A stretch of DNA of 36,430 nucleotides, from the NCBI GenBank assembly GCA_005881495.1, contig VBHI01000203.1, positions 1 to 36,430 on the forward strand, in the 5' to 3' direction. Under the pieces are notes generated by a model, which saw nothing but the letters and a program-made list of their open reading frames with translations, was not told where the DNA came from and did no database searches. The DNA is from Chloroflexota bacterium. Lineage in GTDB: Bacteria > Chloroflexota > Ktedonobacteria > Ktedonobacterales > Ktedonobacteraceae. The first letter of the stretch is position 1, and each line of letters opens with the position of its first letter. A program made the translations under genes and the position numbers. Shown here one piece after another: positions 7,177-15,269 of the stretch.

Positions 7177-7185
7177 TGCTATAAT
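7177..7185 (+). promoter_or_regulatory. Extended -10 promoter
   Basis: TGCTATAAT is an extended -10 box (TGnTATAAT) with a consensus hexamer at 7180-7185, 54 bases before the ATG at 7239. No good -35 hexamer is seen, as is usual for this type. Confidence 0.6.
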
Positions 7186-7238
7186 GGCGGTGCCCTTGAT
7201 GATAAAAAGAGGATAGTGTGCTTGAGAAGGAGATACGT

Positions 7239-7448
7239 ATGAGTAAGTCAACGCTTTTTTATGGAGGAATTGTCCTCGCGATAGTCTTTTTCGCGCTTGC
7301 TGTCTATTATATTATTCCTGGCATCTATCATCCTTTTACATTTAGCCCACCGATGGAATCGCATCGAACCCATGCAATTGCGTTTCTTGCATTGTCGGTG
7401 ATCTGTGTGATTGTGGCGCTGGTTAACCGTCGCAGGGCGGTCAAGTAG
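7239..7448 (+). CDS. Small two-helix membrane protein (paralogue)
   Basis: A 69-residue protein, MSKSTLFYGG..., with two hydrophobic helices (about residues 6-27 and 41-60) separated by a loop rich in Pro and His (PFTFSPPMESHRTH), ending in the basic tail NRRRAVK. The start is chosen because AAGGAG lies seven bases before ATG 7239; an in-frame TTG at 7218 would add seven residues but lacks a ribosome site. It is closely similar to the protein at 7494 (LFYG, IV.A...LA..YY..PG.YH, PPM), so the two are tandem paralogues. Function unknown. Confidence 0.72.
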   Translation: MSKSTLFYGGIVLAIVFFALAVYYIIPGIYHPFTFSPPMESHRTHAIAFLALSVICVIVALVNRRRAVK

Positions 7449-7493
7449 TGGAATGTACGAAGTAAAAATTGTAGGAAGAAGGACCTGTTCTTT

Positions 7494-7712
7494 ATGAAAA
7501 ACCCGGCTCTTTTCTATGGTGCCATTGTTGTTGCGGTGATTTCTCTCGCGCTAGGTGTCTATTATGCTCTTCCTGGTGTTTATCATGTTTTGACAACTGG
7601 TGCTCATCCGCCCATGGACCCGCAGCCTGGACATTATCTGCTATTTTTTGGAATTGCAGTTTTGTGTGTGATTGCCGCGCTTGTGACCCGACCCCAGTCC
7701 AAAGCTCAGTAG
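7494..7712 (+). CDS. Small two-helix membrane protein (paralogue)
   Basis: A 72-residue protein with two hydrophobic helices (about residues 6-26 and 46-65) and a periplasm-type loop HVLTTGAHPPMDPQPGHY between them. It shares with the 7239 product LFYG, ALGVYYALPGVYH and the PPM turn. It begins 45 bases after that gene with no evident promoter in between, so the two are probably cotranscribed; a strong bidirectional hairpin follows. Function unknown. Confidence 0.72.
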   Translation: MKNPALFYGAIVVAVISLALGVYYALPGVYHVLTTGAHPPMDPQPGHYLLFFGIAVLCVIAALVTRPQSKAQ

Positions 7713-7719
7713 AGCAGCA

Positions 7720-7771
7720 TTGCGCAAAGAAAAATCGGCTTCCCACCGGGAGCCGATTTTTCTTTGCGCAA
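7720..7771. terminator. Bidirectional terminator between small membrane protein and fmt
   Basis: Perfect 21-bp arms (7720-7740 and 7751-7771) surround a 10-base loop. The arms contain AAAAA and TTTTT runs, so the hairpin can act on both converging transcripts; fmt ends at 7772. Confidence 0.85.
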
Positions 7772-8755
7772 TTATTGTACAGCTAAGGTTTCTCCTACAA
7801 TGTGTGGGTGGCCGCGCAGAAACTCTTCCGCGCTCATGGCTTTCTTCCCTTCGAGTTGAAGCTGCTTGATTACCAGCAGACCATCGCTGGTTGTGACCGC
7901 CAGTAATTTGCGTCCTGCATCCTGCAAGAGAGAGACCGTTCCCGGGGTGGTTGATGCGGTAGATGCGGTAGGTGGAAAGGCATGAGCCGAGAGTATTTTC
8001 AGTAGTTTGCCATGCCAGTAGGTGTAGGCGCCGGGCCAGGGAGTATAGGCGCGAATTTTGCGGTCCAGTTCGACAGCGGGGTGCTCCCAGGCGATTTCTC
8101 CATCTTCTTTGTGTAACATGCGGGTGTGGGAGGCGGCCTGGTGATCCTGTGGTACAGGGATGATCTTTCCTGAGACCCAGAGGGGCAACGCTTCAAGCAG
8201 TGCCTGGGCTCCCAGGTCTGCTAATTTGCTCGTGAGGCTGCCCGTTGTCTCGTCTTCGCTTATTGGAATGCTGCGTTTGAGTAATATTGGGCCGGTGTCA
8301 ATGCCGGCATCGATGAGCATGATGGTCACACCGGTTTCGGTATCGCCATGCAGGATAGCCTCCGGGATGGGCGAGACGCCGCGATATTTTGGCAGCAATG
8401 AAGCGTGGATGTTGAGTGTTCCGAAACGGGGGAGATCGAGTACTTCTTGTGGGAGGATTTGTCCGAAGGCGGCAACGATAGAGAGATCGGCGTGGTATGC
8501 CGCGAGGGCCTCCCTATTTTCTGGCCGCCTGAACGATCCTGGCTGCCAGACGGGGATACCGTAGGCTAAGGCGGTCTGCTTTACAGGTGAAAAAACAATG
8601 GCCTGTCCCCGTCCTACAGGCTTATCTGGACGGGTGATGACGGTAACTATGTCGTAGCCTTCTGGGAGCACCGCGCCAGGAGGCATTCCTTTGATGAGCG
8701 CTTCGAGAGCAGGTACCGCGAATTGCGGGGTACCCATGTAGATGATGCGTAACAT
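7772..8755 (-). CDS. fmt: Methionyl-tRNA formyltransferase
   Basis: Transfers a formyl group from 10-formyl-tetrahydrofolate to Met-tRNA-fMet for translation initiation. The N-terminal Rossmann-like domain starts IIYMGTPQFAVPALEAL; the catalytic signature NIHASLLPKYRGVSPIPEAI gives the conserved Asn and His, and IDAGIDTGPIL the conserved Asp. The C-terminal OB-like tRNA-binding domain follows (WPGAYTYWHGKLLKIL onward). The ATG at 8755 is chosen because the protein (327 residues) then begins exactly as the family does; the frame stays open 26 codons further upstream. AGAGGG lies about 12 bases before the start. The def gene, often adjacent, is not here. Confidence 0.95.
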   Translation of the reverse strand: MLRIIYMGTPQFAVPALEALIKGMPPGAVLPEGYDIVTVITRPDKPVGRGQAIVFSPVKQTALAYGIPVWQPGSFRRPENREALAAYHADLSIVAAFGQILPQEVLDLPRFGTLNIHASLLPKYRGVSPIPEAILHGDTETGVTIMLIDAGIDTGPILLKRSIPISEDETTGSLTSKLADLGAQALLEALPLWVSGKIIPVPQDHQAASHTRMLHKEDGEIAWEHPAVELDRKIRAYTPWPGAYTYWHGKLLKILSAHAFPPTASTASTTPGTVSLLQDAGRKLLAVTTSDGLLVIKQLQLEGKKAMSAEEFLRGHPHIVGETLAVQ

Positions 8756-8940
8756 GATGAGTGGTTTTCCCTCTTTGTAGATGTATACACCGTACACCGT
8801 GGGACGCAATAAAGCAGGTCCCCGGCTGGTCACCGATTTATAGTAGCATATTCAGGCTACCTGAGGTCTGAGAATGGGATAGTCGTGCTCTCTCGACTCA
8901 TGTCTTCAAATATGCGACAATACGGTAAATTGACCTGTCG

Positions 8941-10620
8941 ATGTGCATTGAAAGAGAGAATTTCGCATTGTCCACTACGACTCCTGGCTCAAAAAAAGTA
9001 TCGGTGGAGGACGGGGCTGTTGTCTCGACTTCTGGCCGCAGGTTACAGGGCTGGTTACTTATACTGCTGGTGTTTGTCGCTGGCGCCTGTTCGCTTGCTG
9101 TTGAACTCTCGGCCTCGCGTTTGCTCGCTCCGTATTTTGGCACCTCGCTGTTTGTGTGGGCCAATCTGATAGGTCTTATCCTGCTTTACCTGACGGTTGG
9201 CTATTATCTTGGCGGGCGTTTGGCTGATCGCTATCCTCGTCCCGCTGTGCTCTATCTGCTGACAATCATTGCGAGTTTGTTGATCGGACTTATTCCTTTC
9301 ATTTCGCGCCCCATTCTCTTCTGGTCGTTATCAGCCTTTGCGACGTACTCTGTCAGCGTCTTTTATGGTTCGCTTGTTTCGGTGATCCTGCTCTTTGCGC
9401 TGCCGGTGATCCTGCTGGGGTGTGTTTCTCCTTTTGCAATACGTCTGAGCGTCAAGCAGGTGGTGAAATCTGGACGTACTGCCGGACAACTCTACGCTAT
9501 TTCTACCGCAGGGAGTATTCTTGGTACCTTTCTGCCGGTATTGTGGCTTATTCCAACGATTGGTACCTACCGTACTTTTATTGTTACTGCGGTTTCTCTG
9601 TTGCTGGTCTCGATAGCCGGATTAATAGCTTCAATTCCCCACACAGGTGGCGCCGCGCGTTTTCGTGGGAATAAAAACCTGCTCTCTGTGCTGCTCTTGA
9701 TCCCACTGGGGTTGTCGCTCCTTGGTTCACAGGGGCCGATCAAGCCTCCAGGTGGTACCGATGGCGGAGGAGTACTGGTGACTGAACGGGAGTCACCCTA
9801 CAACTATATTCAGGTGGTGCGCGTGGGTAATGAAACGCAGCTGGTGTTGAATGAGGGGTTGGGTATCCATTCTGTCTATAATCCGAACAGTGTGCTGACG
9901 CAGGGCCCCTGGGACTACTTCCTGATTGCTCCTTTTTTCAACAAGGCCCCTTTTACACAGAGCCAGGTGCGTAGGGTGGGAGTGATCGGGTTGGGGGCAG
10001 GCACTATCCCGCGTGAATTTAGCGCTATTTATGGGCCTATTCCGATTGATGGGGTTGAGATCGATGGCACGATTGTCAAGCTTGCGCAGCAGTATTTTCA
10101 TATGAGTGAACCCAACCTGCATGTCATTGTAGAGGATGGACGCTACTACTTGCGGACGGCGAAGGTGCTGTATGATGAGATTGGTATCGATGCTTATCAA
10201 CAGCCCTATGTGCCCTTCCAACTGACTACGAGCGAGTTTTTCCAGGAAGTGCGCTCGCACCTGACGCCGACCGGGGTGGCGGTTATCAATGCCGGCCATA
10301 CCTGCTGTGATTTTCGCCTGGTAGAGGCGCTGGCGCAAACGATGCGCTCAGTTTTTCCCAATGTGTACATCATAGACACGCAACGTTTTGAGAATAGCCT
10401 GGTTATCGGTACCAACGCGCCAACATCGCTGAGCAATTTTTATAGCAACACCACCGGGCTGAGCAATCCATCGCTGAAGAGCATCGCTGACGCCAGTATC
10501 GCCTATGGGCATATCCGCGAGGAGAAGACCACCAGCGTCTATTTTACTGATGACCGTGCGCCTGTCGAACAATTGATTGACCAGATCATCTTTGATGCGG
10601 TACAGAACGGCGGTAGATAA
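8941..10620 (+). CDS. Fused MFS-like membrane domain / spermidine-synthase-like protein
   Basis: A 559-residue fusion. Residues about 35-240 form some eight transmembrane helices of the MFS-like type found in 'fused MFS/spermidine synthase' proteins (SLAVELSASRLLAPYFGTSLFVWANLIGLILLYL and so on); residues about 280-550 form a spermidine-synthase-like Rossmann domain with VGVIGLGAGTIPREF and DGVEIDGTIVKLA. The polyamine-synthase catalytic block is altered: where true SpeE has a D.SDP..P motif this protein has GIDAYQQPYVPFQLTT, so aminopropyltransferase activity is doubtful. The substrate of this widespread family is unknown. The start is weakly supported: ATG 8941 has no clear ribosome site, and a TTG 27 bases later is possible. 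Confidence 0.82.
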   Translation: MCIERENFALSTTTPGSKKVSVEDGAVVSTSGRRLQGWLLILLVFVAGACSLAVELSASRLLAPYFGTSLFVWANLIGLILLYLTVGYYLGGRLADRYPRPAVLYLLTIIASLLIGLIPFISRPILFWSLSAFATYSVSVFYGSLVSVILLFALPVILLGCVSPFAIRLSVKQVVKSGRTAGQLYAISTAGSILGTFLPVLWLIPTIGTYRTFIVTAVSLLLVSIAGLIASIPHTGGAARFRGNKNLLSVLLLIPLGLSLLGSQGPIKPPGGTDGGGVLVTERESPYNYIQVVRVGNETQLVLNEGLGIHSVYNPNSVLTQGPWDYFLIAPFFNKAPFTQSQVRRVGVIGLGAGTIPREFSAIYGPIPIDGVEIDGTIVKLAQQYFHMSEPNLHVIVEDGRYYLRTAKVLYDEIGIDAYQQPYVPFQLTTSEFFQEVRSHLTPTGVAVINAGHTCCDFRLVEALAQTMRSVFPNVYIIDTQRFENSLVIGTNAPTSLSNFYSNTTGLSNPSLKSIADASIAYGHIREEKTTSVYFTDDRAPVEQLIDQIIFDAVQNGGR

Positions 10621-10660
10621 AATAGCAGATGGGTACGCAAAGACCCATCTGCTATTTTAT
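10617..10660. terminator. Bidirectional terminator, overlaps stop codon
   Basis: Arms of 18 bp, 10617-10634 and 10643-10660, are perfectly complementary around an 8-base loop. The left arm includes the TAA stop of the upstream gene, and the right arm ends in TTTTAT four bases before the converging gene's stop at 10664. Confidence 0.85.
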
Positions 10661-10663
10661 TGC

Positions 10664-11803
10664 TTACCTTACCAGGTACTGTTCTGTTGAATCGAGCGGG
10701 ATGCCCTCCATGGTCTGTTGAAGCAAATACTGGTTGACAGCGTATATGCTGCCAGTTTTTTTATAGAGGGCGATCTGGCGGTCCGCGCCGGTGCCGCGTG
10801 GATCGTCTACCAGCTTGCGAATGTACTTGAGGTCGGAACGGGTACCAAGGTCATCAGCGACGTCATCGACCATGTCTAGCAACTCGCGAATAGAATCGCG
10901 CATACTCAGCGTACGTTCTTGCTCAAATTCAACGATCTCAGCATCGAGGCCATAGCGCGCGACACGCCACTTGTTCTCCTCAAGGAGATTGCGGGGTACG
11001 ATATAGGTTTCTCTGCCATGCTTATTCAGCCAGGATAGTTTTGCCACGAGCGATTGGCAAACTGCCGCAATGCCAATGACATCATTGAGCGTGAGGGGCA
11101 TATCGAAGATGCGGAACTCAACAGTGCCAAAAAAGGGATGGGGGCGGATATCCCACCAGATTTTCTTGCCGTTATCAATGCAACCGGTTTTGATGAGCGT
11201 CTGTACGTAGTGCTCGAAATCGCTCCATGTTTGGAATGTGTCGGGAAGTCCACTTCGATGGAAACGCCTCCAGACTATTGCGCGATACGATTTGAGGCCA
11301 GTGAGCCGTCCTGACCAGAAGGGAGAGTTCGAAGAGAGCGCGAGTAAATGTGGCAGCCAGGTGCGCAATTGATTCATCAAGGTGAGCGCGATGTCATTGT
11401 TCTCAACTGCAATATGGATATGCAGGCCAAAGATCAGTACGGATCGTGCGACATCCTGAAATTCTTCCAGCAGTTCGTCATAGCGCGGATTAGGTGTGGT
11501 GAGCTGGTCCATCCAGATGCCACCGGGATTCGTCCCAGCACTGATCAACGCTAAGCCTTCCTCGGCTAACAGGCAGGCTAACTTCGCTCGCAATCTTTGC
11601 GTCTCTGAGCGGGCAACCATAATGTTCGGATAGACCGTAGAAATCAGCTCTATTGTTGGTTGCAACATCTCGGGCTTGATCTGTTCGCCGAAAAAGGGGG
11701 CTCCTTTATGGAGGATAGGCACAATTTGTGAACGAAGTTGGCCAGTGTTACGGTCTACTATTTGAAATTCTTCCTCGATGCCTATAGTGTAACGTGTCGT
11801 CAT
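10664..11803 (-). CDS. GCS2-family carboxylate-amine ligase (YbdK-like)
   Basis: A 379-residue member of the glutamate-cysteine ligase type 2 family, ATP-dependent enzymes that join a carboxylate to an amine. It opens with the metal/ATP-binding strand TIGIEEEFQIVD; further family blocks are SAGTNPGG, LHIHIAVEN, LLALSSNSPFWSGRLTGLKSYR, WDIRPHPFFGTVEFRIFDMP and ENKWRVARYGLDA. The family includes YbdK (weak gamma-glutamylcysteine synthesis) and actinobacterial EgtA-related enzymes, but most members have unknown substrates. The ATG at 11803 is preceded by AAGGAG at seven bases; the 24 codons upstream are not needed. No gshB or mycothiol/ergothioneine genes are near. Confidence 0.88.
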   Translation of the reverse strand: MTTRYTIGIEEEFQIVDRNTGQLRSQIVPILHKGAPFFGEQIKPEMLQPTIELISTVYPNIMVARSETQRLRAKLACLLAEEGLALISAGTNPGGIWMDQLTTPNPRYDELLEEFQDVARSVLIFGLHIHIAVENNDIALTLMNQLRTWLPHLLALSSNSPFWSGRLTGLKSYRAIVWRRFHRSGLPDTFQTWSDFEHYVQTLIKTGCIDNGKKIWWDIRPHPFFGTVEFRIFDMPLTLNDVIGIAAVCQSLVAKLSWLNKHGRETYIVPRNLLEENKWRVARYGLDAEIVEFEQERTLSMRDSIRELLDMVDDVADDLGTRSDLKYIRKLVDDPRGTGADRQIALYKKTGSIYAVNQYLLQQTMEGIPLDSTEQYLVR

Positions 11804-12135
11804 GCCTAACTCCTTCACCGTCCTCAGGACGCGGGATAGAATCGCTTTATGTATCGTTCGAAGATAGTGGAACAACCGGACCTACAGGAAAACAATGGAA
11901 AAGTTTTTCACAAAATGCGGGAGGATTGAAATGCAATTGGAGACGAGATGATGGTACTGAGTGGTGCAAGTATCTTCCAAGTATTGTCTGGTTGTGCGCG
12001 ATTGCGCGTGCTCGCATACAAGCTCCTCGAGGTGAAAGCTTTGCAGCAAAGATCGCATTAGGGAAATGTACACTACTATAACAACAGTTTCTGGAATTAT
12101 AGCGTACACAAGAAGTATGCGATTTGTCAAGGGTT
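11804..12135. other. Intergenic gap without a recognised gene
   Basis: This gap between the ligase start and the hairpin following cytidine deaminase must contain the ligase promoter (minus strand). No conserved reading frame, RNA gene or repeat was recognised in it. Confidence 0.5.
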
Positions 12136-12193
12136 TTTTCTCACAGAGACAAGATATTTGAGCTTTCTCAGATATCTTGTCTCTGTGAGAAAA
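12136..12193. terminator. 22-bp perfect hairpin after cdd
   Basis: Arms 12136-12157 and 12172-12193 are perfect reverse complements (TTTTCTCACAG... and the matching CTGTGAGAAAA) with a 14-base loop. It begins six bases beyond the cdd stop on the minus strand. The T-run is stronger on the plus side (CTTTTTAG), but it is well placed to end cdd transcripts. Confidence 0.75.
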
Positions 12194-12198
12194 GCTTT

Positions 12199-12585
12199 TT
12201 AGAGGCCGAAGGCGTATGGCAGGAGATCTGAGCAGGAAAAGTCTTGTGAGACTCCATCGATATAAATGGTGGCGTTGGGAGCGAGGTCGGATAGCCATTG
12301 GCGACAGGCACCGCAGGGGGTACGTCGATTGATTGAGGCATCGGCAGGATTATCGATGCAGGCGACAGCAACCTGGGTAATGGGGCCAGCGCCAGCGGAG
12401 AGAGCTGTGGCTAAAGCCGAACGTTCCGCGCATAATGTCAGGCCGTAACTCGATATCTCTATGTTGACACCTGTGTAGAGCTTTTCGCCCGCAATAAGAG
12501 CGGCTCCTACTCTAAAATGGGAGTAGGGACAATGTGCTCGCAAGGCAGCTTCGCGGGCCGCTGCCAGCAGTTCATCTCGTGACAT
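12199..12585 (-). CDS. cdd: Cytidine deaminase
   Basis: A 128-residue homotetramer-type cytidine deaminase that converts cytidine and deoxycytidine to uridine forms in pyrimidine salvage. Zinc-site motifs are intact: CAE (C52, E54 the proton shuttle) and PCGACRQ (C91, C94). The substrate loop PYSHFRVGAAL and GVNIEISSYGLTLCAER are also canonical. GAAGGA precedes the ATG at about eight bases. The gene stands alone, ended by a long hairpin. Confidence 0.96.
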   Translation of the reverse strand: MSRDELLAAAREAALRAHCPYSHFRVGAALIAGEKLYTGVNIEISSYGLTLCAERSALATALSAGAGPITQVAVACIDNPADASINRRTPCGACRQWLSDLAPNATIYIDGVSQDFSCSDLLPYAFGL

Positions 12586-12839
12586 GATTCCATTTCCTTC
12601 TTTGAGATAGAGCGTGAGATAAAGTGCCGAAAGGGCATCTCACACATTATTGCCATTTCAGGCAAAATACGTAATAAAAAAAACTTTGGTGTCTATTCAT
12701 AGCCCAAATTGTACCATGGTGTTACTGGCTGGTAACAGTCGCGTTAGTAGCAATGAGAGCAATACAGCTGGCACATGGGGATACCTGCTTGCTCAGGTCT
12801 ATAGTTATATTGTAATGCAGGTCTACAGGAGGAACACAA

Positions 12840-13538
12840 GTGAAAATCATGGTGGCGGATGATGACCGCGATATGGTAGATATGCTGAGCTACTGGTTAA
12901 AAGGGCACGGATATGACGTGGTACGTGCATTTGATGGGGAACAGGCGATCAAACGATGGCGCGAGACACTCCCTGATCTTGTCATTCTGGATGTGCAGAT
13001 GCCCAAGCTGGATGGGTTCGAGGTATGTCGCCAGATGCGGAGTGAAACCAATTCGATGGTCTTAATTCTTACCGCACATGATCGTGAAGACGACGAGATA
13101 CGTGGGTTAGAGATGGGTGCCGACGATTATCTGCGTAAGCCTTTTAGTCCAAGACAGCTTCTCGCTCGTATAAAGGCCGTGATGCGCCGTTCAACAATTT
13201 CGCGGGGAGTATCGAATTCCTCTTCTATCACTGTTGGTCCCGTTACTCTGGATGCGATGCGTCATGAAGTGACGAGAGATGGTGTCAAGGTCAGGCTAAC
13301 TCCTACGGAAAGTCGCCTGCTTCACTTGTTGATTACGCATACAGGACAGGTGCTTACTACTGATATGATTATCGAGCGCGTCTGGGGTTATGACGAAACT
13401 GGAGACTCGGGACTGGTGAAAACGCACATTCGCCACCTGCGCCAGAAAGTCGAACCTGATCCCAATACTCCGCAGTATATCATGACGGTTCCCGGGGTGG
13501 GCTACACGTTCACCACACCTGTTACTATCGAGCAATAA
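12840..13538 (+). CDS. OmpR/PhoB-family response regulator (orphan)
   Basis: A 232-residue two-component regulator. The receiver domain has the acidic pocket DDD (7-9), the phosphoacceptor D51 in LVILDVQMP, T77, and K99 in DDYLRKPF; the C-terminal winged helix (about residues 128-227) has the OmpR pattern LTPTESRLLHLLITHTGQVLTTDMI, VKTHIRHLRQKVE and GVGYTF. It starts with GTG at 12840 behind AGGAGG (12827-12832). No histidine kinase is adjacent, so its partner lies elsewhere. A terminator follows, and the next gene down encodes a degenerate GGDEF protein with a direct repeat in front of it that could be this regulator's binding site. Confidence 0.94.
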   Translation: MKIMVADDDRDMVDMLSYWLKGHGYDVVRAFDGEQAIKRWRETLPDLVILDVQMPKLDGFEVCRQMRSETNSMVLILTAHDREDDEIRGLEMGADDYLRKPFSPRQLLARIKAVMRRSTISRGVSNSSSITVGPVTLDAMRHEVTRDGVKVRLTPTESRLLHLLITHTGQVLTTDMIIERVWGYDETGDSGLVKTHIRHLRQKVEPDPNTPQYIMTVPGVGYTFTTPVTIEQ

Positions 13539-13545
13539 ATAGGGG

Positions 13546-13613
13546 AAAAGGGCCTGCGAGGGAAGAGGATGAAGGTCGGCGATTTTGATACTTGTCCCAC
13601 GCAGGGCCTTTTT
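13546..13613 (+). terminator. Rho-independent terminator of the response regulator
   Basis: AAAAGGGCCTGCG (13546-13558) pairs with CGCAGGGCCTTTT (13600-13612) with one mismatch, followed directly by T residues. The 41-base intervening segment makes a long loop that may fold further. Confidence 0.6.
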
Positions 13614-13616
13614 GCA

Positions 13617-13645
13617 TCTTAACCGAATTGACCTCTTCTTAACCG
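13617..13645 (+). promoter_or_regulatory. Direct repeat TCTTAACCG, candidate response-regulator site
   Basis: TCTTAACCG occurs at 13617-13625 and again at 13637-13645, a 20-base (two helical turn) period, about 110 bases before the next start. OmpR-family dimers bind direct repeats on one DNA face. The link to the upstream regulator is inference. Confidence 0.35.
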
Positions 13646-13753
13646 CACTACAACAAACTTTTCATCATTTTGCCAGTTGCATTGTTGTACAATCATGCTT
13701 GCATCAAAGTATTTATTTGGAATAATAGTATCCAAAAGAAGCTAGCAGTTTAG

Positions 13754-14740
13754 ATGAATTACAGAAGCAGAGATGGCGCAGCCGAATTATCTATACCGCC
13801 AGGCCCTCCAGCAGCAGAACGCTGTAATTGTTTGCTGCCCTCTTTAATGCAGGTTGTGCCCGCGCTTAATCTTGAAGAGGATGCGGTAGATTATCACAGA
13901 ATGACGCCAGCTTCGCCAGAATTGAATGCCCTGATCCGCCAGCAATTGGAACATTTTTTCCCTCGCTCAAAGGCTCTCAGCCTGTTACTACTGCATGTCT
14001 CGCAATTGGAGCAGATCCATATCAATCCACAGTCGGGGTTACTGCGCAAACGCCGGCGTTACCACGCCTCCGCCAGTTTCTTAGAGCAGGTTTTGGTGAA
14101 TGTGCGTCGTGCTATCAGAGACAGCGATGAGCTTTTAGTGCATGAAGGGACAGGAGCTGCTATCATCTTTCCTGAAGTTGATAAGCAAGGCATCAGCGTG
14201 ATATTAGAGCGTGTCTCTCGTAGAATTAGCTTGTTGCAGGCAGAAACTGTCATTCCTCCATTAGAACGTGAAACAGATATCGTTTTGGGTATTGGTTCTT
14301 ATCCAGAATCCGGTCCATCGTTAGAGCAATTGCTGTACCACGTAGGGGTTACAGCATATAGATTTACCTTACGCCCTGCTATAACGGCGCAATTGTTGGG
14401 GATAATGCCTGCGATGACAGAGATCGGAGAACCAGCTTCAGCCGAACCTCATCACGATCAGCAAAAAGCGCCAGGCTCTTCGAGGTCAGCGAGTAATGTC
14501 CCGTTTATGCAATTGCCTGCACAACTCCCGTCCCGATTAAGACAGCTTATCCCCTATCATATCGCTCTAGAATTGCGATGTGCCCCCGTTGGGCGTGATC
14601 ACCAATATTTAACAGTTGCCATGGCAGATCCAAACAATAGCAATGCGGTACACGCTCTGAGTGAGCTAACAGGATTAACTATTTTTCCGGTAGCATGCGA
14701 TATTAGTGCGTTAAACGCACTGTTGGGCACTAAATGGTAA
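13754..14740 (+). CDS. Degenerate GGDEF protein with GspE-N-like C-terminal domain
   Basis: A 328-residue protein, apparently cytoplasmic. Residues about 70-205 have the secondary-structure rhythm of a GGDEF nucleotide-cyclase domain (LSLLLLHVSQLEQI..., VLVNVRRAIRDSDELLVH, AAIIFPEVD, a helix ILERVSRRI, then LGIGSYPESGPSLEQLLYHVGVTAY), but the active-site motif itself is replaced by EGTGA (131-135), so catalysis is not expected. Residues about 254-326 match the second part of the GspE/PilB N-terminal domain (LIPYHIALELRCAP, QYLTVAMADPNNSNAVHALSELTG, FPVACDISALNALL). That domain (MshEN) can bind cyclic-di-GMP, but its RLGxxL half is not seen. Start ATG 13754 has a weak ribosome site. Likely a sensor or adaptor; function unproven. 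Confidence 0.68.
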   Translation: MNYRSRDGAAELSIPPGPPAAERCNCLLPSLMQVVPALNLEEDAVDYHRMTPASPELNALIRQQLEHFFPRSKALSLLLLHVSQLEQIHINPQSGLLRKRRRYHASASFLEQVLVNVRRAIRDSDELLVHEGTGAAIIFPEVDKQGISVILERVSRRISLLQAETVIPPLERETDIVLGIGSYPESGPSLEQLLYHVGVTAYRFTLRPAITAQLLGIMPAMTEIGEPASAEPHHDQQKAPGSSRSASNVPFMQLPAQLPSRLRQLIPYHIALELRCAPVGRDHQYLTVAMADPNNSNAVHALSELTGLTIFPVACDISALNALLGTKW

Positions 14741-14953
14741 GAAGATGGCGTTTTAGCAATACGCTCAGATAGCTTCTTTAGATTACTGGTGATGAATTGC
14801 AAACCAACATCAGGGGAAAATTAACCAGATCACAACTAATCCTTAATACAATAGTGCATCATCATTGGTTACTATAACATGCAATGAGACATATATCTGT
14901 ATCGTCGGATACACTGTTGACTGTACACACCTAGCACTTTGAGGAGTGAACAC

Positions 14954-15175
14954 ATGGTTTTACAAATGATACAAGATGACGTCCTCTTAACGTTCAAAGA
15001 GGCTATGAGCTATTTACGGGTGAGCCGCTCAACTCTTTACCGCCTCATGTGGTCTGGTCAACTAACCGGTCACAAGGTGGGAAGCACGTGGCGGTTCTAT
15101 CGTGAGGATCTGCGGTCCTGTGTAGGACGCGAGATCCCCATGACCAATATGCAAAATAACGTCGCTGTCAGCTAG
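14954..15175 (+). CDS. Excisionase-type helix-turn-helix DNA-binding protein
   Basis: A 73-residue protein with a MerR/excisionase-like winged HTH: LLTFKEAMSYLRVSRSTLYRLMWSGQLTGHKVGSTWRFYREDLRSCV. This pattern (helix, turn, VSRSTLYRL recognition helix, and a wing with GSTWRF) is shared by phage excisionases and the BldC-type regulators of actinobacteria. The start at 14954 is fixed by GAGGAG at 14941-14946. No integrase is adjacent, which favours a chromosomal transcription regulator, but a leftover excisionase is possible. The 213-base gap before it shows no other gene. Confidence 0.8.
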   Translation: MVLQMIQDDVLLTFKEAMSYLRVSRSTLYRLMWSGQLTGHKVGSTWRFYREDLRSCVGREIPMTNMQNNVAVS

Positions 15176-15269
15176 TAATCCCTCTTTGCATCATCTTCTT
15201 TGGTTTGATTTATACATTTTGCTATTGATCTTTCATGATACATCGTCGTGGCGGGAGATTTTTCACGTC

